Notes under the pieces: generated by a model
The model's input: only the letters and a program-made list of their open reading frames with translations
Database searches by the model: none
What the model was told of the DNA's origin: nothing
Translations under genes and position numbers: made by a program
NCBI RefSeq assembly: GCF_003589595.1
Contig: NW_020653715.1
Coordinates: 1,510,982-1,574,981, forward strand
DNA from: Hyposmocoma kahamanoa
Taxonomy: Eukaryota > Arthropoda > Insecta > Lepidoptera > Cosmopterigidae
DNA: 64,000 nt
Reading direction: 5' to 3'
Shown here: positions 28,207-38,364 of the stretch, piece by piece
Layout of the letters: each line of letters opens with the position of its first letter
How positions within the stretch are numbered: position 1 is the first letter of the stretch

Positions 28207-29483
28207 GGGGTTAAAGTATGAAATTGCCGTTTTATTGCAATAGGTTCTTTGAATTTTCATAGAATCTTCATGGTTTGAGGTTTTCGAATGAAACTTTTTT
28301 CAAATGGTTTCTGTGATTTTTTTTTTGAATACGAAACATTTGAATATCGACTTTCAATTGTTTTTGTTATTCAATTTAGACAAGAAAGATGGATACTGCG
28401 AAAATTCGAGTGATTTTTGAATACGAGTTCCGACGCGGAACTAACGCGGCAGAAACAGCCCGCAATATCAATGCTGCGTTTGGAGAGGGGTCTACTAATG
28501 AACGCACCGTGCGATTTTGGTTTAAACGCTTTCGTGATGGAAATTTCGACTTAAAGAACGAGCCACGAGGAAGACCGCCCACACAGGTGAATAACGATGA
28601 ATTAAGAGAGATAGTGGAAGCCGATCCTAGTCAAACTACCCAGGAATTAGCGGCATGGTTTAACGTTACCTTACCCACAATATTGACTCACTTGCGTCAA
28701 ATCAATAAAATAAAAAAATACGAAAAATGGGTGCCTCATGATTTGACTGATCTGCAGAAAGAAACGCGTGTTGAAACTTGTGTTGCCTTGTTGAACCGGT
28801 ACAGAAATGAAGGAATATTGGATCGAATTGTAACATGTGATGAAAAGTGGATTCTTTATGATAACCGGAAAAGAAAAATGCAATGGCTGACCCCAGGTCA
28901 AATGCCACAACAGTGTCCTAAAGCAAAACTTACCAATAAAAAGGTAATGGTAACTGTTTAGTGGTCTCAGCATGGTGTTATTCACTATAGTTTTCTCCGA
29001 TCTGGTCAAGCAATAACGGCAGATGTCTATTGTGCCGAACTCCGAACCATGTTGACAAAACTAGCAGTAAAACAGCCCCGACTCATGAATCGATCTTCAC
29101 CATTATTGCTCCACGACAACGCGAGACCTCACACAGCACGAGAAACCATTTTGACCCTTCAGGAACTGCAGTTAGAAACCATTCGTCATCCTCCGTATTC
29201 ACCAGACCTTGCTCCAACGGACTACCATTTTTTTCGTGATTTGGACAATTATCTACGTGACAAGAAGTTTTCTTCCCAGGAGGCAGTACAAAATGCTTTC
29301 ACACAGTTTGTGCAGTCTAGATCGTCGGTGTTCTATCGCAAAGGCATTAATAACCTTCCCATTAGATGGCAGCAATGTATAGATAATAATGGCAACTATT
29401 TTGATTAAATAAATTTGTTAAAAATTTAAAAAATAAACAATTTAGATTTTCAGTACAAATCGGCAATTTCATACTTTAACCCC
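28207..29483 (+). mobile_element. Full-length mariner element
   Basis: 1,277 bp between two TA dinucleotides (28205-28206, 29484-29485). The terminal inverted repeats are perfect over 23 bp (begin GGGGTTAAAGTATGAAATTG; right end is the mirror). The layout (about 180 bp 5' leader, one transposase frame, short 3' leader) is that of an autonomous mariner. The identical ends and single disabling mutation point to recent activity. Confidence 0.93.
28389..29408 (+). pseudogene. Mariner transposase, one nonsense codon
   Basis: 339 codons in a single frame, ended by TAA, interrupted only by TAG at codon 191 (28959-28961). Residues 1-110 form the paired-like helix-turn-helix DNA-binding region (A-E-T-A-R-N-I-N, N-E-R-T-V-R-F-W-F). 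The linker has the mariner signature WVPHDLTD (114-121). The catalytic triad is D151 (TCDEKW), D243 (LLLHDNARPH) and D278 (SPDLAPTDYHFF), with 34 residues between the last two, i.e. the D,D34D spacing of mariner. The length and R-W-Q-x-C-I-D-N-N-G-x-Y-F-D ending are normal. In relatives a tryptophan precedes W-S at the stop position, so a single G-to-A change (TGG to TAG) is the likely cause. Similarity is closest, from memory, to the cecropia/Hsmar1 group. In active form it would excise and insert the element at TA. Confidence 0.93.
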
Positions 29484-29489
29484 TATTAT

Positions 29490-30345
29490 TAAATTTAAAC
29501 TTTTAAATGACAAATACCTACCTAACTTCATTGTCTAATTATTGGTATTTGTATATTTATTTTGACGTTATTTAAATTATTATTGCTACTATTTAGACCC
29601 AAATACATATCACCGCGTTTAAATAACTGACTGACTTATTAAATCCATGTGCCCATGTAAAAAAAAAGAAATTAAAGTACACCAAAATGGACACAAGCAA
29701 AATTTTTATTTTGAATTTTTTGATAAAAAGACATAAGCGGTGGTACAACGGGCAGTCTTATCGCTTTAAGCGGTTTCTGCCAGACAACATTTGGATGGAA
29801 ATAATTATAACTCACAGGAAAAAATGTTTAAAAAACAGTAGTTTAGAAATGATTGGAAATGAAACTATTTTTCCGGATGTACATTTTTTTCAAAGAAACT
29901 ACATGTAACAATCACGAAAACCTATAAGAACTCGATTAGAAATGATTGCACTTGCCTGAATTAAAAAAAAAGTATGTTCGAATATACTTTTCTTGTTTGC
30001 AAATCAAGATTTAAAAAAAATAGAATCCAGAATAGAATAATATTTAGAAATTCAAATTCCAAATGTAAAAAAAAAATATTTTATATTTTTTTTATGATTA
30101 TTATCCGATTACCTGCCATTATATTATATTTTATTCTATATTTTTGATGTATAACTAACCATTAATTTATTGCGATAGTGTATGTATGAAGAAAATGTTT
30201 GTATTATTGTTTTATTATTCTAGAATTTCAAAGGTATTATTCACTGTATGTATATTATTTGAAGTTTAAGTTAATAAATACTCTACATATTCGGTAAAAT
30301 ATTAGCTTTTATATATTTATTTATTTTACTTATTTTATTAATTTT
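29490..30345. other. AT-rich stretch with one unrecognised small frame
   Basis: 29687-29911 is a 73-codon plus-strand frame (MDTSKIFILNFLIKRHKRWY... with FLPDNIWMEII, which resembles the start of an F-box). There is no other support. At its end, TGTAACAATCACGAAAACCT, ATAAGAACTCGAT matches the sequence just outside the Penelope-like right arm (16215-16245: GTAACAAAAGCGAAAACCTA, AGAACTCGAT). The rest is poly-A/T-rich. Confidence 0.25.
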
Positions 30346-30347
30346 AG

Positions 30348-30400
30348 GTTGGTGGCAGTACTTCCTTGAAAAAAATTTCAGAAGAAGCTCTATTGCTCAC
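30348..30400 (-). mobile_element. G-family 5' fragment
   Basis: GGTGGCAGTACTTCCTTG and GAAGAAGCTCTATTGCT are the reversed first 50 bases of G. Confidence 0.5.
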
Positions 30401-30947
30401 ACCTAATTACCATGAATATATATTTGTAAATGAAATATAGTTCTCCATTACAATATAACAGTAAGTTCCGAAAGTCTCGTACACCACAATCGTTTAAACT
30501 TTCAATAAAACTTTGCCAAAATTTTTTCTTTTTAATTTTTTTTTTTCAAATAACTTTAGGAGTCAAACGAAATAATGCTACAATTTGTTTTTTACCTTTT
30601 CTCACAAAAAAAATCTTTCGTAATTTCAAACCCTTTGATCGAGAACACAGAAAAGAATTCGAGAAAATGTTTTCGAACTTTTGATTAGGGTTTTTAAGAC
30701 AAAAAAACTTTTCACGTTTTTCTTTGTCCTGTATTCCCAAGGTATGTGAAATTTTCATTATAAAGAAATTTGAGTTCAAACCGCTCAAACATCACCTTTA
30801 TATCAATGAGTTTAAGATATACTTTCATTATCACTAAATCTTCGCTAATATCAAAGTTAAGTCCACAGAATCTGTAATAAAGTAACGATTATACAAAGGT
30901 ACCTGCAAAAGCAATACATTCTAGGCACACATAGTCCATCTACCCAA
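30401..30947. other. No recognised feature
   Basis: AT-rich, open by chance in both directions; no coding pattern. Confidence 0.35.
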
Positions 30948-30948
30948 G

Positions 30949-31195
30949 TAGCAGTAGACCTCCTTGTGCGAAACAGTTCGTCCAGGGAAGTACAGCACCT
31001 TACCTACTTCTGCCGCCAAGCAGCATGTGAGCATTGCGAGTGAAATTACAGACAGGCACATGGGACTTGTCAACTTATGTCGTCTTCTGTCTATCTTTAA
31101 AATTTATAGCTCTGAATGGTACTGCAACTGTTATGGATAGGCGTGTCGCATTACACGACTTGATCGTCTGGTCACTTGGCGTTACAAAAAAAATT
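30949..31195 (+). mobile_element. G-family copy
   Basis: AGCAGTAGACCTCCTTGTGC, GTTCGTCCAGGGAAGTACAG, GCACATGGGACTTGTCAACT, GGTACTGCAACTGTTATGGA, TCACTTGGCGTTACAAAAAA. Middle part shortened. Confidence 0.75.
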
Positions 31196-31955
31196 ACACC
31201 AAAGGTGCAAAATTTGATAATCATTAATGCTAGAGGGTGAGTCTCAAATAACAGGCTTATACATCTAAACAACTTTACCCTCCTCAACTTCAAAAAAACC
31301 ACACCGTACACTGGTAAAACAAAAGTTTGTATCCAAACCAATATTAAGTACGATTCGCAGAAAGAGTCGTGTCCCACGTCTTAATTTGTATCGCTCGCAG
31401 AACAATATAAATAATTTTAAAACGATTGCCAGCCGCGTGATCTTATTGTCGTCGAGGCTTATATGTTAGGTTGGGTATAGAAATGACATACAGAATAACT
31501 TTTATATTAAAAAGAAATATTATAAATACGGGATACCACCAAAAATAATAATACAGATATACATAGAAAGTGGAGATGAGTATGTACATGCCGTAGATGA
31601 CATTGAGAACGATACAGGAACGAATTCGTTGAATTGATGACATTATCAAAATGGTGGTAGAAAATGGTATGAATAAGGCACAAAACTGGAAAGATTTGAA
31701 AGAAACCTACTCAGCGTTGAGTGGACGGAGGTAGAAAAGGAGAAAAAACTAAAGAACTTGTATATAGTAAACAGATCAACTGATTGTGTATTTAAACTTT
31801 TGGGTACGAAGGAAGCGTAGGAAATGTGGTGTCTTCTTTCGCCTAAAAGGTCATGAAACTTCATGTTGGGTGGACAGACATTTAGCATTAGTTGGATAGA
31901 GGTTAAAAAGAAGAAAAAAAAAGACCATGAATCTCGACTATACTCCTGACAAATG
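31196..31955. other. No recognised feature
   Basis: Mixed AT-rich sequence with several 70-100 codon minus-strand frames lacking any pattern I recognise. Confidence 0.35.
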
Positions 31956-32110
31956 TCTTTGGCATCGTCTTCATCTTCACTCGCACCAGTCTCCTTATGT
32001 ATGTCCTTGCACTTTTAATCTGGTCTTTTTAAGGACATCTCCAATCTGAACGACATAACCACATTGAGATCTATTTTGGTCCACTTTCCATTCACAAAGT
32101 TACTGGAGCC
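31956..32110 (-). pseudogene. LINE ORF2 C-terminal scrap
   Basis: Reverse complement contains TTCAGATTGGAGATGTCCTT, AAAAAGACCAGATTAAAAGT, parallel to 12.14-12.26 kb. It encodes something like I-G-D-V-L-K-K-T-R-L-K-V in one frame, typical of a segment before the C terminus of several LINE ORF2 proteins. Diverged. Confidence 0.3.
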
Positions 32111-32384
32111 TCTTGATCCTGGTTTGCTGTGTGGGCGCAACGAGTGACAGTGGAATCATGTTGTTTTGTTCAACTCAGAATGATAAGAAAAACCTCCTCA
32201 TGACTCTGCTCTTTCTTTTCACACGTGATCACCACCAAGTTAGATAATTTTCTGTACTATGAGATTGAGAACAACTAATACCTGTTCAGAAAAGTCATAT
32301 TCCTAGATTTATTATACTGCATATTGAATTCAGGATTGTTCCATCTGAGCATCTTGAGTGCTACCCGCTAGGCTACCAAAATTG

Positions 32385-32745
32385 TCATTGACATCCTCCA
32401 CAAACCTCAGGCGGCCAAAAGAGCAATCGAAAGAAAACTGGTAGGAGTTACGATGAGAGACCGTAAAAGAAGCAAATGGATCAGAGAGCGATGTTATTGA
32501 ACGGGTTGCGAAATTGAAGTAAGAGTGGGTCGGCCATGTCGCCAGCAAGCAAGGCTCTTGGTGCAATGGTAGTAATGAAGTGGTAGAAACGCCCTAGAGG
32601 AAGACCACAGATGCATTGGTAAGACGATATTAAAGGACTGGCGGGAACAACGTGGTTAGAAACTGCTCAAGAACGGCAAAGAAGGCATAAACTGAAGGAG
32701 ACCTATACGTTAGAGGTTGAGAACGGTCAAAGAAGAAGAGGAGAA
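32385..32745 (+). pseudogene. RTE/BovB-like LINE ORF2 C-terminal remnant
   Basis: AAKRAIERKLVGVTMRDRKR (compare the Q-R-A-M-E-R-x-M-L-G-V-x-L-R-D-x-I-R motif of RTE elements), then in another frame KEWVGHVASK-like and RPRGRPQMHW-like segments, and a final T-T-W-L-E-T-A-Q-E-R-Q-R-R-H-K-L-K-E-T-Y. Several frame changes. The 3' end merges into AATTTGAAAGTGAATAAAT. Upstream RT domains are absent. Confidence 0.6.
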
Positions 32746-32749
32746 TTTG

Positions 32750-33115
32750 AAAGTGAATAAATATCTTTATTATTATAAGATAAATAATATATAAAACTCG
32801 ATACTATACTTGTAAACCTTGCATTATTCCGCTACCGCATGTCCCTTTTAAATCTTCCTTCGTCTGTGTCCTGCGCATCCAGCGGCAACTTTGACGTTGA
32901 ACAGACAAATCTAAAGTCATAAACTGCGCAGTTGCAGCGGATCGGGTTGCGATTGCCGCGCGCATGCTAAAGGCTTGCACGACCTGGTCAAAAATTATGG
33001 TCTTGAAGCATTGTTAGTGGGTGTAGTAGAGTTGTTTGGGGGTATGATCTGAATGGGTCGTGAAAGTTGGTGGTGGGAAATGAATATTTAAAATTTTTTT
33101 TTGAGTCAACAAGCT
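32750..33115. other. No recognised feature
   Basis: Contains a GC-richer patch at 32860-32980 (GCGCATGCTAAAGGC, GCAGCGGATCGGGTTGCGAT) of unknown origin. Confidence 0.3.
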
Positions 33116-33127
33116 ATTAAAGCAAAA

Positions 33128-33232
33128 TTGGATGCGGCTCAGGGTTAGTGCCCATAGGCGCCGAGGAGGTCTTGCGTTCGATTCCCTTTAGCTAGTACCT
33201 TTAACCAATTTGAGGACAATTTCTTTCGCATG
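33128..33232 (+). mobile_element. tRNA-like SINE fragment (S3-like)
   Basis: GGATGCGGCTCAGGGTTAGT, GGAGGTCTTGCGTTCGATTC (B box GCGTTCGATTCCC) and CCAATTTGAGGACAATTTC, compare CCAATTTAGGAAA in S3. Its A box is poor. Confidence 0.4.
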
Positions 33233-33248
33233 CCTACACCGTTGAATT

Positions 33249-33395
33249 TACTGCTTCAAATATTTGTGTGGCCTACATTTATTTCTCTCGTGAGTTTGGG
33301 TGTAATTTGTGGTTGTCTATGTGCGTGTCCATGACACCCGCGATACAGGGTTTCCCTAGTGCGGGGCTATGAGTGTGGGCGTTAATTAATTATTT
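33249..33395 (+). mobile_element. S1 tRNA-SINE lacking its tRNA part
   Basis: ACTGCTTC joins directly to AAATATTTGTGTGGCCTACA, so the A and B boxes are gone. TTTCTCTCGTGAGTTTGGGT, ACACCCGCGATACAGGGTTT and GCGGGGCTATGAGTGTG follow. Confidence 0.75.
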
Positions 33396-33426
33396 TTGTG
33401 ATCTCTCATGATGATTATGAACACTT

Positions 33427-33585
33427 AGGACTTGTTAACTTATGTCTCAGGGTGAAGGGTGTAGTGACCCTCAGGTCTTTGCGATTTTAAGCTCTGAGTT
33501 GCACTGCAATGGCTATAGACAAGTGTGTCGTATACCACCAGGAGTACGGCTTGTTCTTTCTGTCACTTTGTATCATAAAAAAACA
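33427..33585 (+). mobile_element. G-family 3' half
   Basis: AGGACTTGTTAACTTATGTC, TCAGGGTGAAGGGTGTAGTG, TTTGCGATTTTAAGCTCTGA, CACCAGGAGTACGGCTTGTT, TTTGTATCATAAAAAAA. 5' truncated, as for retroposition. Confidence 0.75.
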
Positions 33586-33844
33586 CCGGATTTGGCAGCC
33601 ATGATTGACATTATTGCTACATCAATATGTAGGAATAGCGAAAACCTAAGACCTCGATAAATAAATCACAAAGTTGATCAGTGTATAAAACGCGCAACGT
33701 CCCGCTGTTTCAAAGAATAAATTAAAATTAATATGATATTTATTACTTCGTGTAAAGGAATACCAATAAGGCTGGTACATTTGCAATATATGGTAGAGAT
33801 TGAATTGATAACATATTGAACAAGTGTATGGGACAATAGGTGTG

Positions 33845-33912
33845 TTAAATTTAAGATAAAAAATATCTTTATTTCATAGGTTACAAAATTTAATGTTGAC
33901 ATCGTCAAATCG
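33845..33912 (-). mobile_element. CR1-like LINE 3' UTR end
   Basis: AAAATATCTTTATTTCATAG GTTACAAAATTTAATGTTGA is the reversed terminus seen at 26.79-26.84 and 58.40 kb. Confidence 0.5.
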
Positions 33913-34153
33913 ATTAAAAAATATTTTTCTCAAATATGATCGGAAATGTTTGCATTACTTTCAAAGAACGAACACGGAAAGTTTGTTATTTATGGACGGA
34001 CGTATGTATGAAAATCCATTACTGTCCTCCTCTCTAAACTTTTAAATCTACTTCCTAATAAATGAACTATGTAAACAAGCCAAAGAAAAACTCATACAAC
34101 CAACTGCCAAGTGTTCGTAATTGCATCGTAATTTAATCGTATTTTTTTTTCAG

Positions 34154-34231
34154 AAAGGCGGTAAAATAAACTTAAGTGCTTTGGTATTCTGTTCTGCTTT
34201 GTTGGCCTTGTTTTACATGTTCGTCGCGTGA
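34154..34231 (+). CDS. Candidate terminal exon encoding a hydrophobic C terminus
   Basis: A classical 3' splice site (ATCGTAATTTAATCG, then TATTTTTTTTTCAG ending at 34153) is followed in phase 0 by 25 codons and TGA: KGGKINLSALVFCSALLALF YMFVA. The peptide is one uninterrupted hydrophobic helix preceded by basic residues. That is either a C-terminal membrane anchor or the cleaved hydrophobic tail of a GPI-anchor signal. Codons such as GGC, AAC, GCC, TTC, GTC and GCG stand out from the AT-rich neighbourhood. The stop is followed by AT-rich sequence fitting a 3' UTR, although I see no AATAAA within 100 bases. The protein family is unknown to me; upstream exons are not visible in the window. Confidence 0.4.
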   Translation, partial: KGGKINLSALVFCSALLALFYMFVA

Positions 34232-34461
34232 GAAGAGTGACAACGAAAATTCCTGCAAATACTATATCAAATATTACTTTTCATTGTAATTAACATATTT
34301 TTTACTTTTTCAATTGTGTCACTTTCTCTTTAGTCTTCTATTATTTCCTCACATTGTTAGAGAAAATCACTATATAAGCCTCGGCGGGAACGGGGATCGC
34401 TTGACTCGTATTAATACACGTAACGTAAATAATAATGTGCCAGGAAACCACATCAATTTAA

Positions 34462-34624
34462 TTACCACTGTGGCCGAACGCTTACTATGCTTTATACATA
34501 GAGGTCCCAAGTTAGATTCCCGGGCCGGGAGAGAATATTTGTATGGCCTACGTTCATTTCTCTCGTAACTTTGAGTGTAATTTGTGATCTATGTGTATGT
34601 CCATCGCACCTGCGATACAGGGTA
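34462..34624 (+). mobile_element. S1 tRNA-SINE, 5' part
   Basis: TACCACTGTGGCCGAACGCT, GGTCCCAAGTTAGATTCCCG, AATATTTGTATGGCCTACGT, TTTCTCTCGTAACTTTGAGT, CACCTGCGATACAGGGTAAA. The end is replaced from about 34622; a separate S1 3' end lies at 34721. Confidence 0.75.
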
Positions 34625-34720
34625 AATGTCCTGTTTATGATTGCATACGAAAAAAAGACATTAGATATTGTATATATGAGTTGGTACCCTTAATCACTCA
34701 TTAAATCAATCGATGTCCAG

Positions 34721-34790
34721 TCTACATGTGTGTCCATGGCACCCGCGATACAGGGTTTCCGTAGTGCGGGGCTATGAGTGTGTGCGTAAA
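34721..34790 (+). mobile_element. S1 tRNA-SINE, detached 3' end
   Basis: CTACATGTGTGTCCATGGCA, CCCGCGATACAGGGTTTCCG, GTGCGGGGCTATGAGTGTGT. Overlaps in content with the end of the 34462 copy (both carry GCGATACAGGGT), so this is a second fragment, not the displaced end of the first. Confidence 0.7.
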
Positions 34791-35204
34791 AAAAATACCT
34801 AGTCTGAAGTTAGTTTTCTGAAGAAATTGGTTTTACTGGGAATCGAACAAATCCATTGGATCATCGAGGTCGTGAAAATATACCTTTCAAAATATAGTGT
34901 TCATATGTCACCAAAAGTGTTTTTATCACATGAAAGTTAATAAAAATAACACGAGCTACAAGAAACAAATGACTTACGCGAGAAATTTTACAACTCTCAT
35001 AATTAAGCATCGATAAATTTTTATCGACTACTTTTGTTCGTAGCATCTTTATTGAAAACCTGTAATTTTGCAGTTGTGACCTTATTGCACCAAGGGTGCG
35101 GAATAGAAAGTAACTCCTCATAAATGTCTATATCAGTGGTGAATTAGGTTATTTAGTTAGGTTGATCATGTTTTGTTTTCAATTACAACTTACCATAGTG
35201 CTTT
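34791..35204. other. No recognised feature
   Basis: AT-rich, no shared repeats. Confidence 0.35.
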
Positions 35205-35205
35205 G

Positions 35206-35470
35206 TAGTAGTAGAACTTGTGAAAGGGTTCGTAAAGGGATGTACTGCCACTCTATCTATTTCTGCAGCCAAGCAGTAATATGAGAGCAGTAAAGGTGCT
35301 CGTGAAACTATAGGCACATGAGACTTATCAACTTATGTCTCATGATGACGGGCGCAGTGGCAGTGCCCTCAGATCTTTGTTCTGAGTGGTCTTGCAACTG
35401 TTATGGACAGACGTATTGCTTACCATTAGGCGTACGACGTGTTCTTCCCGTCATATCATAAAAAAAAAGA
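35206..35470 (+). mobile_element. G-family copy
   Basis: GTAGTAGTAGAACTTGTGAA, GATGTACTGCCACTCTATCT, GCAGCCAAGCAGTAATATGA, GACGGGCGCAGTGGCAGTGC, CTTGCAACTGTTATGGACAG, CATATCATAAAAAAAA. Shortened around the GCATTACTGCG block. Confidence 0.78.
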
Positions 35471-35639
35471 AAAAAGTTAGCCCATCTCTATCATATTAAT
35501 CTTTTTAAATTTTGAGTTTAAATTTAGGCTTGTGAATGACGTCAGCGACAATGCTGTAAGACTCTGTTATTTCTTTCCGTCTGTCTGTCCGTAAACCAAC
35601 AGACTCTCTTCAAGCAACACTTTGTCATGAAATTTGATG

Positions 35640-35795
35640 TGAAGATTGTAAAAATGAAGGGCGGTGGTATCGCAGTGAGGGAATGGTAGCTCTTGGGCAC
35701 GAATTGCCATGGCCGATCTGGGTCTTTAAACAGTCTTTGGACGCAGGTTGGTCGGAGTAAGGAGAATTTGTTCAAGGGACCTACCATACTCTTTC
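35640..35795 (+). pseudogene. Jockey-type LINE C-terminal scrap
   Basis: E-L-P-W-P-I-W-V in one frame, then, after a shift, S-L-N-S-L-W-T-Q-V-G-R-S-K-E-N-L. These correspond to LPWHIWKSLNRLRTQVGRSK in the 5.3-kb fragment. Confidence 0.55.
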
Positions 35796-35799
35796 AAAA

Positions 35800-36330
35800 A
35801 ACATTCTTATTTCAATATAAGCTTATTATAACATTACCATAAGAAATCTATCAATCATATAATATAATAATGTTACAGTGATGGAAAGAACGAATGATTT
35901 CCTAAGATTGTCTATTCCTTGCTAAAAATAGGGAAGAAATAACGCTATGAACTGCATAATGCCATCTTATTCTTTTTTGATGGTCCGAATCATATTATCG
36001 TAGTGTAATGTTAATGCTCTTAATGTTATTAACATTCAGAGAATTTTACCTGCTAAAAAAAGGAAAGTGTGTAATAAATAATCAAATCTATTAAAATTAC
36101 GTTGTTTTCAATTATTTTTCCTCAAAAAATAAATAAAACGAATCTCTGAATCTTGATTGTCACGTTGTGAATTCGGAACTAGTCCAGTACGAACTGTTAG
36201 TGTCCTTGTCATAATTTTTCAAAACGTAGTTTATTCAAACATCGCGGCCATTTCTTTTCCCATGTACTAATGTAATAAAAAAAACAAAAATTGTTGAAAA
36301 GATTTACGTAAATAAATAAGCTAAATTAAA
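35800..36330. other. No recognised feature
   Basis: Very AT-rich; nothing to support. Confidence 0.35.
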
Positions 36331-36332
36331 GT

Positions 36333-36402
36333 TTTATTTTATTTTATTTTTATTTTTATTTTATTTTTAAAAATAAAAAATAAAAATAAAATAAAAAAAA
36401 GC
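36333..36402. repeat. Low-complexity A/T palindrome
   Basis: A run of TTTTATTTT-type repeats (36333-36367) is followed by the complementary AAAATAAAA-type run (36368-36402), giving an almost self-complementary 70-bp tract. Confidence 0.8.
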
Positions 36403-36794
36403 TAAACTAAAGTTTTAATCATCACCAATTAACATATAGACAATAAATTCGAAAATAATATTGTTTCCATCGCGTCCGAGTAATAATTTTAAGATTGCTA
36501 AATTTGACATAAGAACAATGGTACCTTAATGTCAATAAATCTAGTCATAGTATGAATTCAGTGAATGAATATTCACAGCTGCCAATGAAACATCGTAGTT
36601 GTAACATTATAATAAGCATACTTTAAGAGCGTCATGGTATGAAAAGTCAATGTGAAGTGTTAAAATAATATTGTTTTATACCACAACCTCTGTGGTAGGC
36701 CCGCAGGTGGAAATTTTCAGATGGTTCGAACCTGTATAGTTTGTGCAGTGCGATTCAAATCATGGCCCATCTCATATAGTGCCTTACTTTTTTT

Positions 36795-36920
36795 TTATTA
36801 TAAAAAATAAGTGCGCATTTGACCTCTATTTCACCTGATGGAAAGTGATGATGAGGTCAACGATGTAGAATGCACACCTAAATAATGCCTATTCACTCTC
36901 GCCTTGAAAAGGGTGCAGTC
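36795..36920 (-). mobile_element. Jockey-like LINE 3' end
   Basis: TATAAAAAATAAGTGCGCAT, TTGACCTCTATTTCACCTGA, TGGAAAGTGATGATGAGGTC, GCACACCTAAATAATGCCTA, TTCACTCTCGCCTTGAAAAG are the reversed 3' UTR and last codons also seen at 21.70-21.81 and 27.80-27.90 kb. Confidence 0.65.
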
Positions 36921-36984
36921 CTCAAGCGTGCAGATGTTAGGGCACTACACGCTTGCTGCACTGTACTTTAATGGCGGTTACTAG

Positions 36985-37266
36985 TCAGAGATTGGCATAG
37001 CTGAGTTCTGGGCCACAATAGGGACGGTGACGACTTGGAAAAGGAGCGCAGGCTTTATCTGTACGAGCGAACATAATAGCCCGTAGGTTCACTAAGTGCA
37101 CGCGTGAAGTTAAAATAATATTATTTAGATCATTCTGCACCAATATACACGTGTAACCTATAGGCCAATCACAGCGGCCAGTCGGGCATATTCTGGGCTT
37201 CCATGCCTCTATGGTGAGCAGGGTGCGGGCCAGTTCTAATATCACCCTGAATATGATTGCGAACAT
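36985..37266 (-). other. Unrecognised 93-codon frame
   Basis: Minus-strand frame with moderately balanced codons (LARTLLTIEAWKPRICPTGR, CDWPIGYTCILVQNDLNNII). Lies directly upstream, on the same strand, of the LINE 3' end, so it may be a diverged LINE piece, but I cannot match it to a known segment. Confidence 0.2.
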
Positions 37267-37517
37267 ACTGAACTGTGCATATTTAAATCATGCGTAAACA
37301 CGTAAATCAGTTATTTAAACCTAACTCCTAGTTCATAAGCTATTTACTAACACAAATATGAGTCATGTAAAAGTTACTCGAAATAAATGATATAATAATA
37401 ATAGTATAGTATATGAAATCGATAGGATAAGAAGAATTGAGAGGTCCATGGTTTGAATCCTTATAGTGATATGTACGTATGACTTTAATGTCTAAGTTAT
37501 GTACATTTGCAAAGGTT

Positions 37518-37695
37518 TAATAATAATAATAACGCACAAACTCAATATATCCCCGCACTAGGAAAACCATGTGTCGCGGGTGCCATGGACACACAAACAG
37601 ACAACCACAAATTCCACCCAAACTCACGAGAGAAATAAATATTGGCCATACAAATATTTCTCACGGCCCGGGAATCGAACCTGGCCACGGAGGCA
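37518..37695 (-). mobile_element. S1 tRNA-SINE with an internal deletion
   Basis: AATAATAATAACGCACAAAC tail, TGTGTCGCGGGTGCCATGGA, ACTCACGAGAGAAATAAATA, CGGGAATCGAACCTGGCCAC, GGAGGCAA. About 40 bp between the B and A boxes are lost, removing the A box. Confidence 0.85.
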
Positions 37696-38019
37696 ATTAC
37701 TGTTTAGTAATGATATATATTCTTAAACTTTAAAAAACACATTGTCAATTAACTAACATAGCATAAACAAGTGCGTTGTAATGTTATTTCTCTTTTTGTC
37801 ATAAGTTACAAAGAAAATGATAAGCGATGATTTGTATCTGTGCTAAACTTTATAACAATGCTCCTGCGCATCCTAACTAGCGTTGGACGGTTAGTATTCT
37901 TGCTATTTTTATGGTTTAGATGGCGGATTCAAATAATATTAACCGTTTGAAGAAATGCATTGAATAGTTTAAATCAGTTAAATTAACTTGAGCAAGAAAT
38001 CTTTAAATTAATTATGTGC

Positions 38020-38362
38020 TGGTTGTCGTGTTTTTCTATTTGATTTTTCAACGACTTTTTACCCGTAGCGATCTATGAGAAATCTATGAAAGTATTTCGT
38101 CACCCAGTTAGATATCTTTACAGCTACCAGCCCCGGCTAAAGATGTTGTTATTCACTGTATTTAAGTTTTTATTGAATCGATATTCAATTATTTTTTATG
38201 TGGCTTAGTTGACATACTGTCAGGCACGGCTTGCTGGACGACGGCGGTTCGAATCCAGCCAGATCGAAGGCATGTTTGTAAGCGTTCGTAAAAACTTTGT
38301 ATTAATAATTATAACAAAGTAGTGGAGTAATTTCACAAAAATAATTAAATAGTGATATTTAG
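38020..38362. mobile_element. S2 chimera: reversed head and tail, then forward tRNA module and tail
   Basis: 38020-38135 is the reversed S2 head (TGCTGGTTGTCGTGT, GATCTATGAGAAATCTATGA, CACCCAGTTAGATATCTTTA, CAGCTACCAG). 38168-38203 is the reversed tail. 38203-38280 is the forward tRNA module (GTGGCTTAGTTGACATACTG, GGCGGTTCGAATCCAGCC). 38308-38362 is the forward tail (TTGTATTAATAATTATAACA). Confidence 0.7.
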
Positions 38363-38364
38363 TA

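Noticed and set aside
30430..30788. Overlapping 80-codon frames on both strands
   Set aside because: Both arise from an A/T-rich stretch open in several frames; no conserved pattern.
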